Source of the DNA: a bacterium
GTDB taxonomy: Bacteria; Planctomycetota; Planctomycetia; Isosphaerales; Isosphaeraceae
DNA: 38,132 nucleotides
Direction of reading: 5' to 3'
Assembly: GCA_016125085.1 (NCBI GenBank)
Contig: WGMM01000060.1
Coordinates: 1-38,132 of the forward strand
The translations under genes were made by a program, and so were the position numbers. Positions 1-9,985 of the stretch are shown one piece after another. Numbering within the stretch: the stretch's first letter is position 1; each line of letters opens with the position of its first letter. The notes beneath the pieces were generated by a model. It was given only the letters and a program-made list of their open reading frames with translations, was not told the DNA's origin and did not search any database.

Positions 1-1
1 C

Positions 2-3000
2 GTGATCACCTGGGACGGCGGCGCAGGATCGATCAACTTCGCCGACAAGGCGAACTGGAGCGGCGACCAAATCCCCGGCCCGAACGACGACGTGGTGATT
101 CCGTCGCAGTTCAGTGATTCGGTCGTACTGATCTCAGGGCCTGTCACTCTGCGCAGCATCCGCTCGGAAGCGAAGGTCATCCAGATCGAATCGGCGCCGG
201 GTCAGCGGGATTCGCAATTGACGGTGACCGCCGGTGCATCGTTATTGAGCAAGGGCATATTTCTGACCAACTGGTACGGCAGCGGATATCAGTACATCAC
301 TTACAAAGCGACAGCCAACAGCAACAGTGTCGGCGGCACGATGCGAATTACGGCTACTGGACCGGGTACCAGTCTGAGTCTTGGTCGTGAATTCGACACA
401 ATTGCTCCATATTTCTTCGGTAAAGCCGAATCGGACTTTCCGACCGACATCAACCCGCAACTGGTAACGGCGAAGGACGAAGCGAAGATCACGGCGAGCG
501 ATGGTGCCCGAATCGACATCGCGCTGCAAGAATCGATGACGATGCGATTTCACGAAATATCGTATGTTTCGACAGGAGTGGGATCGCGGATCGACGGGAA
601 CGGCATTAAGTATTTCGGTATCGATATGCAGTCCGAGTTTTACGTCACCTCGCATGCCGGGGGGGTCGTGTCTTTTCCAGACTTGCGATCGATATCGAGG
701 GATGGGAATGTCGTCGGGATGAAGCTGGCGATGACGTCCGACGGCACGCGTGGCGGAACGATCTCGATGCCGGAATTGAAATCGATCGGTACTAGCGCAG
801 ACAATTACTACGACAACAGGCAAACGGCCGCGATCGAAATCTCGGGCAACAGCACTTTCGATACGCCGAAACTCGAGACTCTGAAGAATGCTGTTTTGAA
901 GCTCTCTGGAACATCGCCGCTGTCCGAACCGGTGTTCCGTGGAGCGAACGACAAGAATCTGATCAATACGGATCTCCGATATGACGTGAAAGGTGGAGCT
1001 TTCCGGCTTGACCTTGGGAAATATGACATGTCCGGGTCAATCTACGTGAGTGCCGGCAAATTCGAATTGATTGGGAAAATCAGTTATCTCGAGAAAGATC
1101 TGGTGCTCGAAAGTTCTGGCCCGGATTCCGAGTTGAATGTCCAAATCGGCTACATTCCTTCGAAACTCGGTAATTTTGTGCGTGTCAGCGCGATCAATGG
1201 CGGTCGGCTGACGATTGGCGCTGACATCTTGAACGATGCCTCGGCCGACAGACCGGATGGAGGCGTTTATCTGAAAGCGGAATCGGGCGGCGTGCTGCAG
1301 TCGAACGCTACTTGGATCAGCGGCGCGATCCTGGATGTGACACCGAATTCGACCATCAAGCTGCCGAATCTCGTCGACGGCGATTTCGAACAGATCCGGG
1401 GCTATAACGGCTCAGGCGGGAGGATCGAAGCTCCGAAACTCCAGATCCTGATGGTGAAGAAATATGAAGATCTCTATTACGAAGTTCAGACCGGCCCGAA
1501 CACTTGGGACAAATATCGCGCCAACCGATTCCCGATGTCGAAACTCGAAGCGCCGAACCTGGTAAGCGTTCTTGGCGATTTCATCGATCTGGGCAACTGG
1601 GTGGCCCCGAAATCGGAAATGCCACGCACCGTGACATTTGTCGGCAGCAACGGCGGATACTGGAGCGACGTGCGCAACTGGTCCGATGGCCGCTTACCGG
1701 GCCCGAATACGAACGTGATCGTACCGGATCTCACAATCAAATCCGGAAATTACACGTATGAGGGATTCATCGAAATTGACGTCCCCGTACGCATCGCTAG
1801 CGTGAATTCCGGTTCGAAACTGGAAATCGATTCGCAGTACGATGCGGGAACGATTCGATTCGAAGTGACTGCGGGAGCCTCGAAAATCACGGGGAAGGCC
1901 TGGTTCGGGGATGTCATGCTCGTGGCGTCCAATCCTGGCACATCTCTGGAATTCACGAACGAATTCCTGATCGCGAATACGAGAACCAAGTACGATCATC
2001 CGAATTACCCGGCTCGAACGATTCAGGACAAACCTGAAATTCGGGCTCTCAATGGTTCCACGATTTCGATCATAGGAACCCCGGTTCTGAACTACGTCAA
2101 CAGCAATGTGAAACTGACTGCCATAGGCAATGGTTCACGGATCTCGATCCCACAATTCGAATCCTTGCGTGACATTTACGATAAACAGTCGAGGGTGATT
2201 AATACCCCCGCGATCGAAATCGTCGCTCAAGATGGAGCACGCATCGACCTTCCAAAATTGAACCTCATCAAAGGCAACCGGCTGTATGCCGACATTCGGA
2301 ACTCCACGGTCGATCTTTCGAGCCTGACGAACCTCTCCGGCAGTGAAATTCGGCTGGTCGACACGATCGCTGACGGCAAGACATCGTTCGGCTGGATCGC
2401 GCCGAAGCTCGAATCGCTCACGAGTTCCTCGTTGTTCGTTCGCGGGGCCGACGCCACGCAGACCTTCGGCGCCCTCAAGAACGTCAACGACACCGATATC
2501 CGCGTGGAATTCGCGAAGGCTTATCTGCCCAACGTCACCACGGTCGATCTGAACACGTTCTTCGGAACGACTCGCAAAGTCTCTTCCGAAATTCCCGACA
2601 CGCGCTACTGGTTCGCACTCGGAAAAACAGCCCTGCTGGAACTCGGCGCGGCTTCGATCACCGGCTCGCTCGCCGCTTCGAAAACGTTCCTGATCATGGC
2701 CGACGCCCAGGGGAGCGTCACGCTCAACGTGCCCGTAATGCAACTCGACCAGACCGACCCGGCGCAATCGGGCACGGTGCGGTTGTATGTGGACGATCGC
2801 AGCGTCATACGGGCGAAAGCCGAGAAAATCTCGGGCCTGACGCTCGTCGCCAAGGGCGACGGTGCCATCGCCGTCGACGAAGCACAGCAGGCCGATTTCA
2901 AGGCGATCACCAACGAAACTGGCAAAGTCTACGCCGCCCGACTGACCGATCTCACCGTCGGCAAGTCGACGGACACCGTTCAGGCCGAGTTGACCTGGCT

Positions 3001-5143
3001 GGATCGCATCGTGGCGCCGAATTCGAATCAGATCACCGGCGCATTCCAGGCCGTTGCGAATCCGCTGGCCGGGTTGAAATCGATCACGGGCAAGCTGATG
3101 CTGCGGCATCAGCCTGGTACGCCGGTTTCGCAGGCCACGTTGTTCGACACTCCGGCGATCGGCACGATTTCGAATCTGACGGTGTATCTCGAAGAAGGTG
3201 TCACCTGGCCGCAGCTCTTCGCCCAGCCATCGTGGCAAGGGCTGACGGTCATGCGGATCAAGGCTGACGGAACGCTCGAACCGATCGCTCCGCCGAATAC
3301 GCCGCCGCCAGTCGTCGACCCGCCGAATTCGAAATCGATCACGTGGGACGGCGGTGCCGGAACCAACAAATGGAGCGACGCGGCCAACTGGTCGGGCGAC
3401 CGGCTGCCGACGGCGACGAGCGAAGTCGTCATCCCGGCCACGGCCGCCGTCAGCGAAATTCTGGTGGACCGGGATGTCGAAATCGCGAACATTACGAGCC
3501 AGAAGCCATTGCGGCTGGACAGCGGTTCCGTTTCCACGGCGATCACCTTGAGGGTGACTTCCGGCGCGTCGGTTCTTTACGCCGGGGCGACGCTTAAGGG
3601 CGGCACGCTGGCCACGAAGTATTCGGGAACGACACTGGATGTCGGCGGGCAATTGAAGCTGGAAGGCTATGCGGCGTCGGCCACCTCGAGCGCGGTTTCG
3701 AAATCGGGGCTGGAAGCGGCCCAGGGTTCGTGGCTGACGCTTCAGGACACTTCGACGATCGTCGCCGGGCTGGTCGATTTCACGATGAAATCGAGCGGTG
3801 GCGGTGCGAAAGTCATGATGCCGAAGCTGACGGCCCTGCACACGCAGACGAGCATTTCGGGCATCGCCCGATCGGCGATCCGGTTTTCGGCGGCCGACGG
3901 CGGAGCGGTCGAAACGGCAGCATTGAAATCGATGTCGGGCGACGCGATCGACATCGACATCCGCAATTCGTGGATCACGATGACGAGCCTTTCGGGCTTG
4001 CGGAAGGCTTCGATTCGCGTCTTGGACACCACCGACGATGGCGTGCGGAATGCGGACTGGCTGGCGCCGAATCTGGCGTTCCTGGAGCGCTCGAGCTTCG
4101 CGACGACGGGGCGTGACATTACGTTCTCGTTCGACAAGGTGACGTCGGTCACGCAGACGAATCTGGCGACGACCGGATCGAAATTGTATTTCCCGGCGAT
4201 CGACAAAGTCGACTTCGGGGCCTATTTCCAGGCGGGCGACGATTCGCTGCGGTTCTGGTCGGCCAGTGGTGCCGGCGGCCTTCTGGAAGTGAAAGCCGGC
4301 TCGATCGGGGGCGACATCAAGGCGGGCTCGTCTTTTGCCATCATCGCCACGGACGGAGCATTGGCGGCGATCCATTCGCCTTCGATTATGGACCAGCGAA
4401 GTGCCGTTACGCATTCCGGCGGGCTATTTCTGAAAGCAAGCTCGGGCGGGGTGATTCGAAGTTACGCGACGACGACCTCGGGCGCGATCGTGGATGCCGC
4501 TTCGGACGGGGCCGTCGCGATGGATCAGGTGGGCGACGGCCGGTTCCATCAGATCCGGGGCGATGGCGGGAAATTCTATGCATCGTCGATGACGTCGTTG
4601 ACGGTGACCGATCCGAATGCCGCGAATTTCACGAAGCTCAATGCGATCGTGGCACCGCAGCTGAAATCGCTCAACTGGCGTTTCGAATCTGTGGGGAACC
4701 CGTTCCCAGGGCTGTCATCGATCACGGGCTCGATCCGGCTGCGGCATGAAGCCGGAACGCCGGTTTCACAGATCACGATTTTCGACACGCCGGCGATCGG
4801 TTCGATTTCGAATCTGGAAATCGAAATGGAAGAAGGCGTTCGCTGGCCGCAGCTCGAATCGCTTGCGAACTGGAACGGGCTGAGCGTGTACCGGCTTGGT
4901 TCGGACGGCTCACGCACGCCGATCGCGCCGGTGATAGTGCAGCCGGTGTCGGCCGCAGCGATGGCGGCAACCGCGACGCCGAAAGCTGCTTCCAAGAACA
5001 AGTCGGTCGCCGCGGCGAAGCAACAGCCGAAGAAAGTGGCGGCCAAGCCGGCGCCCAAGCCGAAAGTCGTGGCGAAGCCCGCACCCAGGCCGAAAGTAGC
5101 AGCGAAGCCCCAACCGAAGAAGGTGGCTGTGGCGAAGCGCTGA
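2..5143 (+). CDS. Giant modular surface protein, 5' end outside the window
   Basis: The frame is open from the first bases, so the N-terminus is probably missing; 1713 residues are visible. Three modules begin with a motif of the type W-x-GG-x-G...W(S)-x4-NWS...P-x5-VVIP, at about residues 3-40, 541-580 and 1110-1145. Each is followed by several hundred residues of short beta-strand-like repeats rich in Gly, Ser, Thr and Leu, as expected for a beta-helix exoprotein. Modules 2 and 3 end with a closely similar block (GTPVS...FDTPAIG.ISNL) near 1034-1072 and 1580-1617. The last 60 residues are a Lys/Ala/Pro tail that resembles histone H1. No catalytic motif or membrane anchor is visible. It is likely a secreted or cell-surface structural or adhesive protein; this is inferred from composition and repeats. 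A hairpin terminator follows. The beta-helix call is moderate and the function is unknown. Confidence 0.8.
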   Translation: MITWDGGAGSINFADKANWSGDQIPGPNDDVVIPSQFSDSVVLISGPVTLRSIRSEAKVIQIESAPGQRDSQLTVTAGASLLSKGIFLTNWYGSGYQYITYKATANSNSVGGTMRITATGPGTSLSLGREFDTIAPYFFGKAESDFPTDINPQLVTAKDEAKITASDGARIDIALQESMTMRFHEISYVSTGVGSRIDGNGIKYFGIDMQSEFYVTSHAGGVVSFPDLRSISRDGNVVGMKLAMTSDGTRGGTISMPELKSIGTSADNYYDNRQTAAIEISGNSTFDTPKLETLKNAVLKLSGTSPLSEPVFRGANDKNLINTDLRYDVKGGAFRLDLGKYDMSGSIYVSAGKFELIGKISYLEKDLVLESSGPDSELNVQIGYIPSKLGNFVRVSAINGGRLTIGADILNDASADRPDGGVYLKAESGGVLQSNATWISGAILDVTPNSTIKLPNLVDGDFEQIRGYNGSGGRIEAPKLQILMVKKYEDLYYEVQTGPNTWDKYRANRFPMSKLEAPNLVSVLGDFIDLGNWVAPKSEMPRTVTFVGSNGGYWSDVRNWSDGRLPGPNTNVIVPDLTIKSGNYTYEGFIEIDVPVRIASVNSGSKLEIDSQYDAGTIRFEVTAGASKITGKAWFGDVMLVASNPGTSLEFTNEFLIANTRTKYDHPNYPARTIQDKPEIRALNGSTISIIGTPVLNYVNSNVKLTAIGNGSRISIPQFESLRDIYDKQSRVINTPAIEIVAQDGARIDLPKLNLIKGNRLYADIRNSTVDLSSLTNLSGSEIRLVDTIADGKTSFGWIAPKLESLTSSSLFVRGADATQTFGALKNVNDTDIRVEFAKAYLPNVTTVDLNTFFGTTRKVSSEIPDTRYWFALGKTALLELGAASITGSLAASKTFLIMADAQGSVTLNVPVMQLDQTDPAQSGTVRLYVDDRSVIRAKAEKISGLTLVAKGDGAIAVDEAQQADFKAITNETGKVYAARLTDLTVGKSTDTVQAELTWLDRIVAPNSNQITGAFQAVANPLAGLKSITGKLMLRHQPGTPVSQATLFDTPAIGTISNLTVYLEEGVTWPQLFAQPSWQGLTVMRIKADGTLEPIAPPNTPPPVVDPPNSKSITWDGGAGTNKWSDAANWSGDRLPTATSEVVIPATAAVSEILVDRDVEIANITSQKPLRLDSGSVSTAITLRVTSGASVLYAGATLKGGTLATKYSGTTLDVGGQLKLEGYAASATSSAVSKSGLEAAQGSWLTLQDTSTIVAGLVDFTMKSSGGGAKVMMPKLTALHTQTSISGIARSAIRFSAADGGAVETAALKSMSGDAIDIDIRNSWITMTSLSGLRKASIRVLDTTDDGVRNADWLAPNLAFLERSSFATTGRDITFSFDKVTSVTQTNLATTGSKLYFPAIDKVDFGAYFQAGDDSLRFWSASGAGGLLEVKAGSIGGDIKAGSSFAIIATDGALAAIHSPSIMDQRSAVTHSGGLFLKASSGGVIRSYATTTSGAIVDAASDGAVAMDQVGDGRFHQIRGDGGKFYASSMTSLTVTDPNAANFTKLNAIVAPQLKSLNWRFESVGNPFPGLSSITGSIRLRHEAGTPVSQITIFDTPAIGSISNLEIEMEEGVRWPQLESLANWNGLSVYRLGSDGSRTPIAPVIVQPVSAAAMAATATPKAASKNKSVAAAKQQPKKVAAKPAPKPKVVAKPAPRPKVAAKPQPKKVAVAKR

Positions 5144-5215
5144 CGTGTGGCCCGGGATGCTGAGCTGAAATCCGGCGATCGAAGTGTCGCGACGCAGAAA
5201 CGTATTCGAAATCAG

Positions 5216-5248
5216 GGCTGGTGCGAGGTGTCGACTCTCGCGCCAGCC
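5216..5248 (+). terminator. Hairpin terminator after the giant surface protein
   Basis: A 12-bp stem with one G-U pair (left arm 5216-5227, right arm 5237-5248) and a 9-base loop is followed by TTTCTTCAT. It lies 73 bases after the stop codon, so it plausibly ends the upstream transcript. Confidence 0.6.
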
Positions 5249-5384
5249 TTTCTTCATATCACGATCATTGCGTAAATCTCATGAACAATCCTCGGATCCT
5301 TCCCCGTTCCTTCACGGACGTTGGAGAGAATCGCTACAGGCAATAACATCTGGACACACGGAAATCGAAAGCCTGGAGCCAGTC

Positions 5385-5816
5385 ATGGACAGGAATATGT
5401 GGCGAACCATCATACCGATCGTGGTCATTCTTCATGGTTGCGGAGGAGATCAGCCCTTTCAGAGCACGGCCGTCGATCGTGTGCCGGTGAGCGGTCGAGT
5501 CGTTGTCGGCCGCCAACCCGTTGCGGGCGCGATCGTGACGTTCGAGCCGAAGTTCGATTGGGATCCCGAGTTACCCAAGCCGAGCGCCGTGACCGATGCG
5601 GAAGGGAAGTTCGATATCGGAACCAGGTTCGATGCTGACGGAGCCCCGGCAGGGGAATACCTTGTGTCGATCAAGTCTCCTGAGGCGGAGGGTTCGATCC
5701 AGCTCGATGCACAATTCGGGGAGGCTTCCAGATCCGGTTTGAAAGCCTCGATCAGCGACAAGCCAGTGAAGTTGCCTGATTTCGTGGTCAAAAGAGGCTC
5801 GAATCCGAAAAAATGA
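5385..5816 (+). CDS. Small carboxypeptidase-regulatory-like lipoprotein
   Basis: The 143-residue product starts at the ATG that gives a proper lipoprotein signal: a hydrophobic stretch (IIPIVVI) followed by the lipobox L-H-G-C near residue 20. The longer open frame upstream adds only an unstructured, arginine-rich segment. After the Cys comes a typical transthyretin/carboxypeptidase-regulatory-like pattern: VPVSGRVVVGRQPVAGAIV, then TDAEGKFDIG and GEYLVSI. Planctomycetes encode many such short lipoproteins with a VSG-x-V start, usually of unknown role. The next gene starts about 90 bases downstream on the same strand, so the two are probably co-transcribed. It is an outer-surface or periplasmic small protein with no enzymatic residues to see. 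Confidence 0.8.
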   Translation: MDRNMWRTIIPIVVILHGCGGDQPFQSTAVDRVPVSGRVVVGRQPVAGAIVTFEPKFDWDPELPKPSAVTDAEGKFDIGTRFDADGAPAGEYLVSIKSPEAEGSIQLDAQFGEASRSGLKASISDKPVKLPDFVVKRGSNPKK

Positions 5817-5906
5817 TTGGAATCGGGCGTTCGGACCGGTCAATCTCTTCACATCCGAACGGATTCCATCGAAAGTCATGACCTCTCTCAACGATTCGAG
5901 ATCCGA

Positions 5907-8486
5907 ATGAAATTCGCGATAACCGGCCTGTTGACGGTATTGTGCGCATGCCCTTGCGTTCATGTTTCGGCACAGGAGCGGCCTGACCGGTTCGCCGGCC
6001 CGACGAAAGAGGGATTTCTGCTGCCCAGCGGCTGGCATCTCACACCGGTGGGAAAGCATCTGGTGACGACCGATCTGCCCTTGAACATCATTCCTCTCAA
6101 GGACAACCGCCACGTTCTGGCCGCGACCAGCGGGTTCAACCGGCATGATCTGATGCTGATCGACATTACCGGCGACCAGCCGAAAATCGTCTCTTCTCAA
6201 CCTTCACGGCAAAGCTGGTATGGTCTGGCCCTGAGTGGCGACGAATCGAAGATCTGGTGGTCTTCCGGCGGCGACGGAGTTCTTCATCGTTTCGAAAACG
6301 AGAACGGAGAATTGAAACGCACCAGCCCCGCCGACGAGGAATTGCCGAAATCGCGGCAGGGTGGAGAAACGAAAAAAGCGGCCGAGCCACCGGCCCATTT
6401 TCGCAGCGGGCTGGCGCTGGACGAGTCCAAAGGCATTCTCTACTCGCTCTCGGTCAATTATCGCTTGCCGGCTGAAGATGCGAAGAAGGCTCGTGTCGAA
6501 GGCGCGATCAGCGTGATCGACCTGAAATCGGGCGAATCCCGACTGGGCGTGATCGAGGGCCGGCCGTACGACGTCGTCATAGGACCTTCGGGTCATTTGC
6601 TTTACGTTTCGGACTGGGCCGGGCGGCGCGTGCTGGCCATCGATACCGCGGATCTGCGTGTCGTGGCCCGGATCCCCGTCGGCGAGCATCCGAACCAGAT
6701 GGCTCTGCACCAGGACGGCCGTCTGTTCGTCGCCTGTGCATCGGATAACAGCGTCAGCGTGATCGATACGAAGCGGGGCACGGTGACGGAACGCATTTCG
6801 ACGGCCCTGTTCCCCAATGCTCCGGAAGGCAGCACGCCCGATGCACTTTGCATCAGCCCGGACGGCGAATCGCTTTACGTCGCCAACGCCGACAACAACT
6901 GCGTGGCCGTGATCGACATCGAGTCCCGAAGCCGCAGCCAGGTGAAAGGTTTCATCCCGACCGGCTGGTATCCGACAAGCGTGGCGATGACCCCTGACGG
7001 CAGGAATTTGCTCGTCGGCGTGGGCAAGGGGCTTCAGTCGAAGCCGAACCCTCCGGCGAAGGCCGAAAACGATAAAGCGGAGACGAAGGACGAAACCAAT
7101 CCCGCCGCGCGGCGTACCTTGCCGTTTCCCTATATCGGGACGACGCTCAGCGGCGCGATTTCGATGATCGCGGTGCCCGACGAAGCCCAGCTCAAGCAGT
7201 TCACCGATCAGACATACCGGAATTGCCCCTATTCGGACGCACTTCTGACGGAAGCCCCTTATCCGGAAAAAACGGCGATTCCGACCCGAGTTGGCGAGCC
7301 GAGCCCCATCAAGCATATCATTTACGTCATCAAGGAGAACAGGACATACGACCAGGTTTTCGGTGACCTTGCAGCCGGCCCGAACCCGAAGGGCAACGGC
7401 GACCCGAGCCTGTGCATGTTTCCGCGCAAGGTCACGCCGAATCACCATAAACTGGCGGAAGAATTCGTTCTGCTCGACAATCTCTATTGCAATGGCCAGG
7501 TGAGCCGCGACGGGCATCCGTGGAGCACGATGGCGTATCACACCGATTACATCGCCCGCGACTGGCATTTGACTTACTCACGCCGCAAGGGTGTCGACGA
7601 TGACGACGAGGGCGATCTGCAGAACGCTCCCAGCGGTTTCATTTGGGACGCCTGCAAGCGGGCGGGCCTCAGCTATCGAAGTTACGGCGAATATGGCAAG
7701 CGAGTGTCGGACGTGGATGGCCGCGAACGTTTCGAAGGCCGCGTGCCGGGTCTCGTCGGTCATTTCGCGCCCGAATACGGCATGCCGGTGACGCCAGGCA
7801 AGCGAGTGCGGGACACTGACCGGGTCGACCAGTTCCTCAAGGAATTCCGTGAGTACGAGAAAAACGGCCAGCTTCCCCGGTTCATCGTAATGAGCCTGGG
7901 CGAAGATCACACATCGGGCACGACACCTGGCGCATTTACGCCGCAGGCCTGCGTCGCCAGCAATGATCTGGCTCTGGGACGCCTTGTGGACGCGGTCAGC
8001 AATAGCCGCTACTGGCCGGAAACGGCGATCTTCGTGATCGAAGACGACGCCCAGAACGGCCCCGACCATGTGGACGCCCACCGCACGGTGGGGCTGGTCG
8101 TTTCTCCCTACACGAAGCGCAAGGCAATCGACAGCACCCAGTATTCCACCGTGAGCATGATTCGCACGATGGAGCTGCTGCTTGGCCTTCCGCCCCTTTC
8201 GCAATACGACGCCGCAGCCCGGCCGATGTTCGCCAGTTTCACGGACAAGGCGGACTTGACTCCCTTTCAGCACATTCCGGCCGAGATCGACCTGAATGCC
8301 GTCAATACGGCGATGGCCTACGGGGCTGAAAGATCGTCTCGGATGGATTTCAGCGAGTACGATAAGATCGACGATTTCGAACTCAACGAGATCCTCTGGC
8401 ATGCGGTGATGGGGGAAGATGCACCGGAGCCGCCGCCGGTACGACGGGCGATCGCTTTCCGGGCGAAGCGGGATCATAAGGATTGA
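5907..8486 (+). CDS. Secreted YncE-like beta-propeller / phosphoesterase fusion
   Basis: The 859-residue product starts at the ATG that opens a signal peptide (MKFAITGLLTVLCACPCVHVSA); 30 extra in-frame codons upstream do not look like a leader. Residues about 50-420 hold YVTN/YncE-type propeller blades (for example LYVSDWAGRRVLAID, LYVANADNNCVAVID). From about 474 there is a PF04185-type phosphoesterase (acid phosphatase/phospholipase C-like) domain in the alkaline phosphatase superfamily: VIKENRTYDQVFGD with the metal-ligand region, GHPWSTMAYHTDY, SLGEDHTSG and EDDAQNGPDHVDAHRT. This two-domain order is known in Planctomycetes and Acidobacteria. The substrate is unknown; a phosphate ester or phospholipid outside the cytoplasm is likely. 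It probably forms an operon with the preceding lipoprotein. Confidence 0.9.
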   Translation: MKFAITGLLTVLCACPCVHVSAQERPDRFAGPTKEGFLLPSGWHLTPVGKHLVTTDLPLNIIPLKDNRHVLAATSGFNRHDLMLIDITGDQPKIVSSQPSRQSWYGLALSGDESKIWWSSGGDGVLHRFENENGELKRTSPADEELPKSRQGGETKKAAEPPAHFRSGLALDESKGILYSLSVNYRLPAEDAKKARVEGAISVIDLKSGESRLGVIEGRPYDVVIGPSGHLLYVSDWAGRRVLAIDTADLRVVARIPVGEHPNQMALHQDGRLFVACASDNSVSVIDTKRGTVTERISTALFPNAPEGSTPDALCISPDGESLYVANADNNCVAVIDIESRSRSQVKGFIPTGWYPTSVAMTPDGRNLLVGVGKGLQSKPNPPAKAENDKAETKDETNPAARRTLPFPYIGTTLSGAISMIAVPDEAQLKQFTDQTYRNCPYSDALLTEAPYPEKTAIPTRVGEPSPIKHIIYVIKENRTYDQVFGDLAAGPNPKGNGDPSLCMFPRKVTPNHHKLAEEFVLLDNLYCNGQVSRDGHPWSTMAYHTDYIARDWHLTYSRRKGVDDDDEGDLQNAPSGFIWDACKRAGLSYRSYGEYGKRVSDVDGRERFEGRVPGLVGHFAPEYGMPVTPGKRVRDTDRVDQFLKEFREYEKNGQLPRFIVMSLGEDHTSGTTPGAFTPQACVASNDLALGRLVDAVSNSRYWPETAIFVIEDDAQNGPDHVDAHRTVGLVVSPYTKRKAIDSTQYSTVSMIRTMELLLGLPPLSQYDAAARPMFASFTDKADLTPFQHIPAEIDLNAVNTAMAYGAERSSRMDFSEYDKIDDFELNEILWHAVMGEDAPEPPPVRRAIAFRAKRDHKD

Positions 8487-8512
8487 ATTACGGGTTTGCG
8501 AAATCCCGCGAG

Positions 8513-8541
8513 AGAGCCCTGCACGCCGGATTCAGGGCTCT
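8513..8541 (+). terminator. Hairpin after the phosphoesterase gene
   Basis: A perfect 9-bp stem (8513-8521 with 8533-8541) and an 11-base loop, followed by TCTCGCTTG. The T-run is weak, so termination is likely but not certain. Confidence 0.5.
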
Positions 8542-8757
8542 TCTCGCTTGTGCCTGGCGCCACCTGCGGAATTTCGAACCGAACGCCTTTCATGAAATCT
8601 TGACGAAAAGTTCATTCGACTGACTTCAGTCATTTGCGAGTCGTTCACATTCTTTCGTGATAATGAAACACGAACCGAGATCCGCAACGGGTCTCAAGGC
8701 CGTTTCGAGCCGAACCCTTCGGCTTTTTCGACATGCAGAATCGGAGTCACGTGCTTC

Positions 8758-9882
8758 ATGTCTCAGAAGAATCGCTTTCGCCGAGCTTTCGCCCTGATCG
8801 AACTTCTGGTGGTGATCGCCATTATCGCCGTGCTCATTTCTCTGCTGCTTCCGGCAGTTCAATCAGCGCGAGAAGCGGCACGCCGTGCCCAGTGCGTCAA
8901 CAATCTGAAACAACTGGGCCTTGCGACCCACAATTTCGAAAGCGCCTATAACGCTTTTCCCCGCTCGGGCGAACACAACGCCACGATCGGCGGTAACGCC
9001 TACAAAACGCAGGACTACCACAGCACGTTCACGATGATCCTGTCGACCATCGAACAGGGGGTCGTTTACAACACCCTGAACATCCAGATGCCGTACAACT
9101 TCTCCTGCAACACGACGGCTAGTTTCACCGTGGTCAAGTCATTCCTCTGCCCAACGAACAACCTCGCTTCCGACCGCAACGGTGAAGGCAGAGACAGCGT
9201 CGGCTTCGGCTGCTCGGATTACGCCACGGCTCCGTACACGGAGATTATGGCAAACGGCACCACCAAATGGCAGGCCGGGTATGTCGGCCCGACGCCGGTT
9301 CCGGGTTCCCTGACCGGTGGACAATATCCCGAGAATGTCTACAAGCAATATTCCTGCTCCAATTGCGCTGCGAACAAGTCGATGCAACTTGACCCTGACA
9401 AGGTTCTTTCTGGCGAAATCGACGTGTTCAAGGGTGGCCCGAACATCGGTGCCACGACGGACGGAACTTCCAACACGGCCATGTTCTACGAAGATACCGG
9501 CCGAAGTCAGAAAATGCAGGGATTCGGCAATTACGCCGCTCCGACGACCGATTACGCTCCCGATCTGAACGCACCGGCACCTTTCTCATCCGGTGCCCGC
9601 CGATCCTGGCGCTGGGGTGATCCGGACGTCGCAGCCGGCGTTTCCAGCGGCGTCAACAACAACAAGCGTGGGGGTTACGGCGTTCCGAGCTGCGGCCCTA
9701 ACGACTGGGGCATTCACGACTGCGGCCCGAACAACGAAATCTTCAGCTGGCACCCGGGTGGAGCCAACGTCTGCATGACCGATGGCAGTGTCCGTTTCCT
9801 CAAAGAAACGACGAATCCCTCGATCGTGCGAGCCCTGATCACCCGGGCCGGTGGCGAAGTCATTTCGGCCGACTCGTATTGA
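8758..9882 (+). CDS. DUF1559 pseudopilin-like protein (H-x9-DG type)
   Basis: 374 residues. The N-terminus is a type IV prepilin/type II secretion pseudopilin leader: a short basic segment (KNRFRR), then AFALIELLVVIAIIAVLISLLLPAV and a helical continuation (REAARRAQCVNNLKQLGLA). The body is the DUF1559 domain that is greatly expanded in Planctomycetes. The C-terminus carries the H-x9-DG motif at H332 and D342-G343 (HPGGANVCMTDGS). The residue before the Phe at the prepilin cleavage point is Ala rather than the usual Gly. A GGAG lies about 12 bases upstream of the ATG. The gene stands alone, with a strong terminator behind it and no pilus genes nearby. Its role in the planctomycete cell envelope is unknown. 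Confidence 0.92.
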   Translation: MSQKNRFRRAFALIELLVVIAIIAVLISLLLPAVQSAREAARRAQCVNNLKQLGLATHNFESAYNAFPRSGEHNATIGGNAYKTQDYHSTFTMILSTIEQGVVYNTLNIQMPYNFSCNTTASFTVVKSFLCPTNNLASDRNGEGRDSVGFGCSDYATAPYTEIMANGTTKWQAGYVGPTPVPGSLTGGQYPENVYKQYSCSNCAANKSMQLDPDKVLSGEIDVFKGGPNIGATTDGTSNTAMFYEDTGRSQKMQGFGNYAAPTTDYAPDLNAPAPFSSGARRSWRWGDPDVAAGVSSGVNNNKRGGYGVPSCGPNDWGIHDCGPNNEIFSWHPGGANVCMTDGSVRFLKETTNPSIVRALITRAGGEVISADSY

Positions 9883-9929
9883 TATGCGATTGTGATCTCA
9901 TTCGCATTTCGAAATGCATGAGAGAATAT

Positions 9930-9958
9930 CGGACGGTGGGGAGATACCCCGCCGTCCG
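9930..9958 (+). terminator. Strong rho-independent terminator
   Basis: A 12-bp stem with one G-U pair (9930-9941 with 9947-9958), a 5-base loop AGATA, and then CTTTCATTTT. It lies between the convergent DUF1559 and acyltransferase genes. Confidence 0.8.
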
Positions 9959-9985
9959 CTTTCATTTTGCCAGCACCAAATCCGG

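Noticed and set aside
2135..4414. 759-codon open frame on the minus strand
   Set aside because: Antisense to the modular surface protein, very Arg/His-rich, no domain; a GC-driven shadow.
8634..8664. TTGCGA...GATAAT as promoter of the DUF1559 gene
   Set aside because: Spacing of 19 bases and weak -35; not better than chance in this composition.
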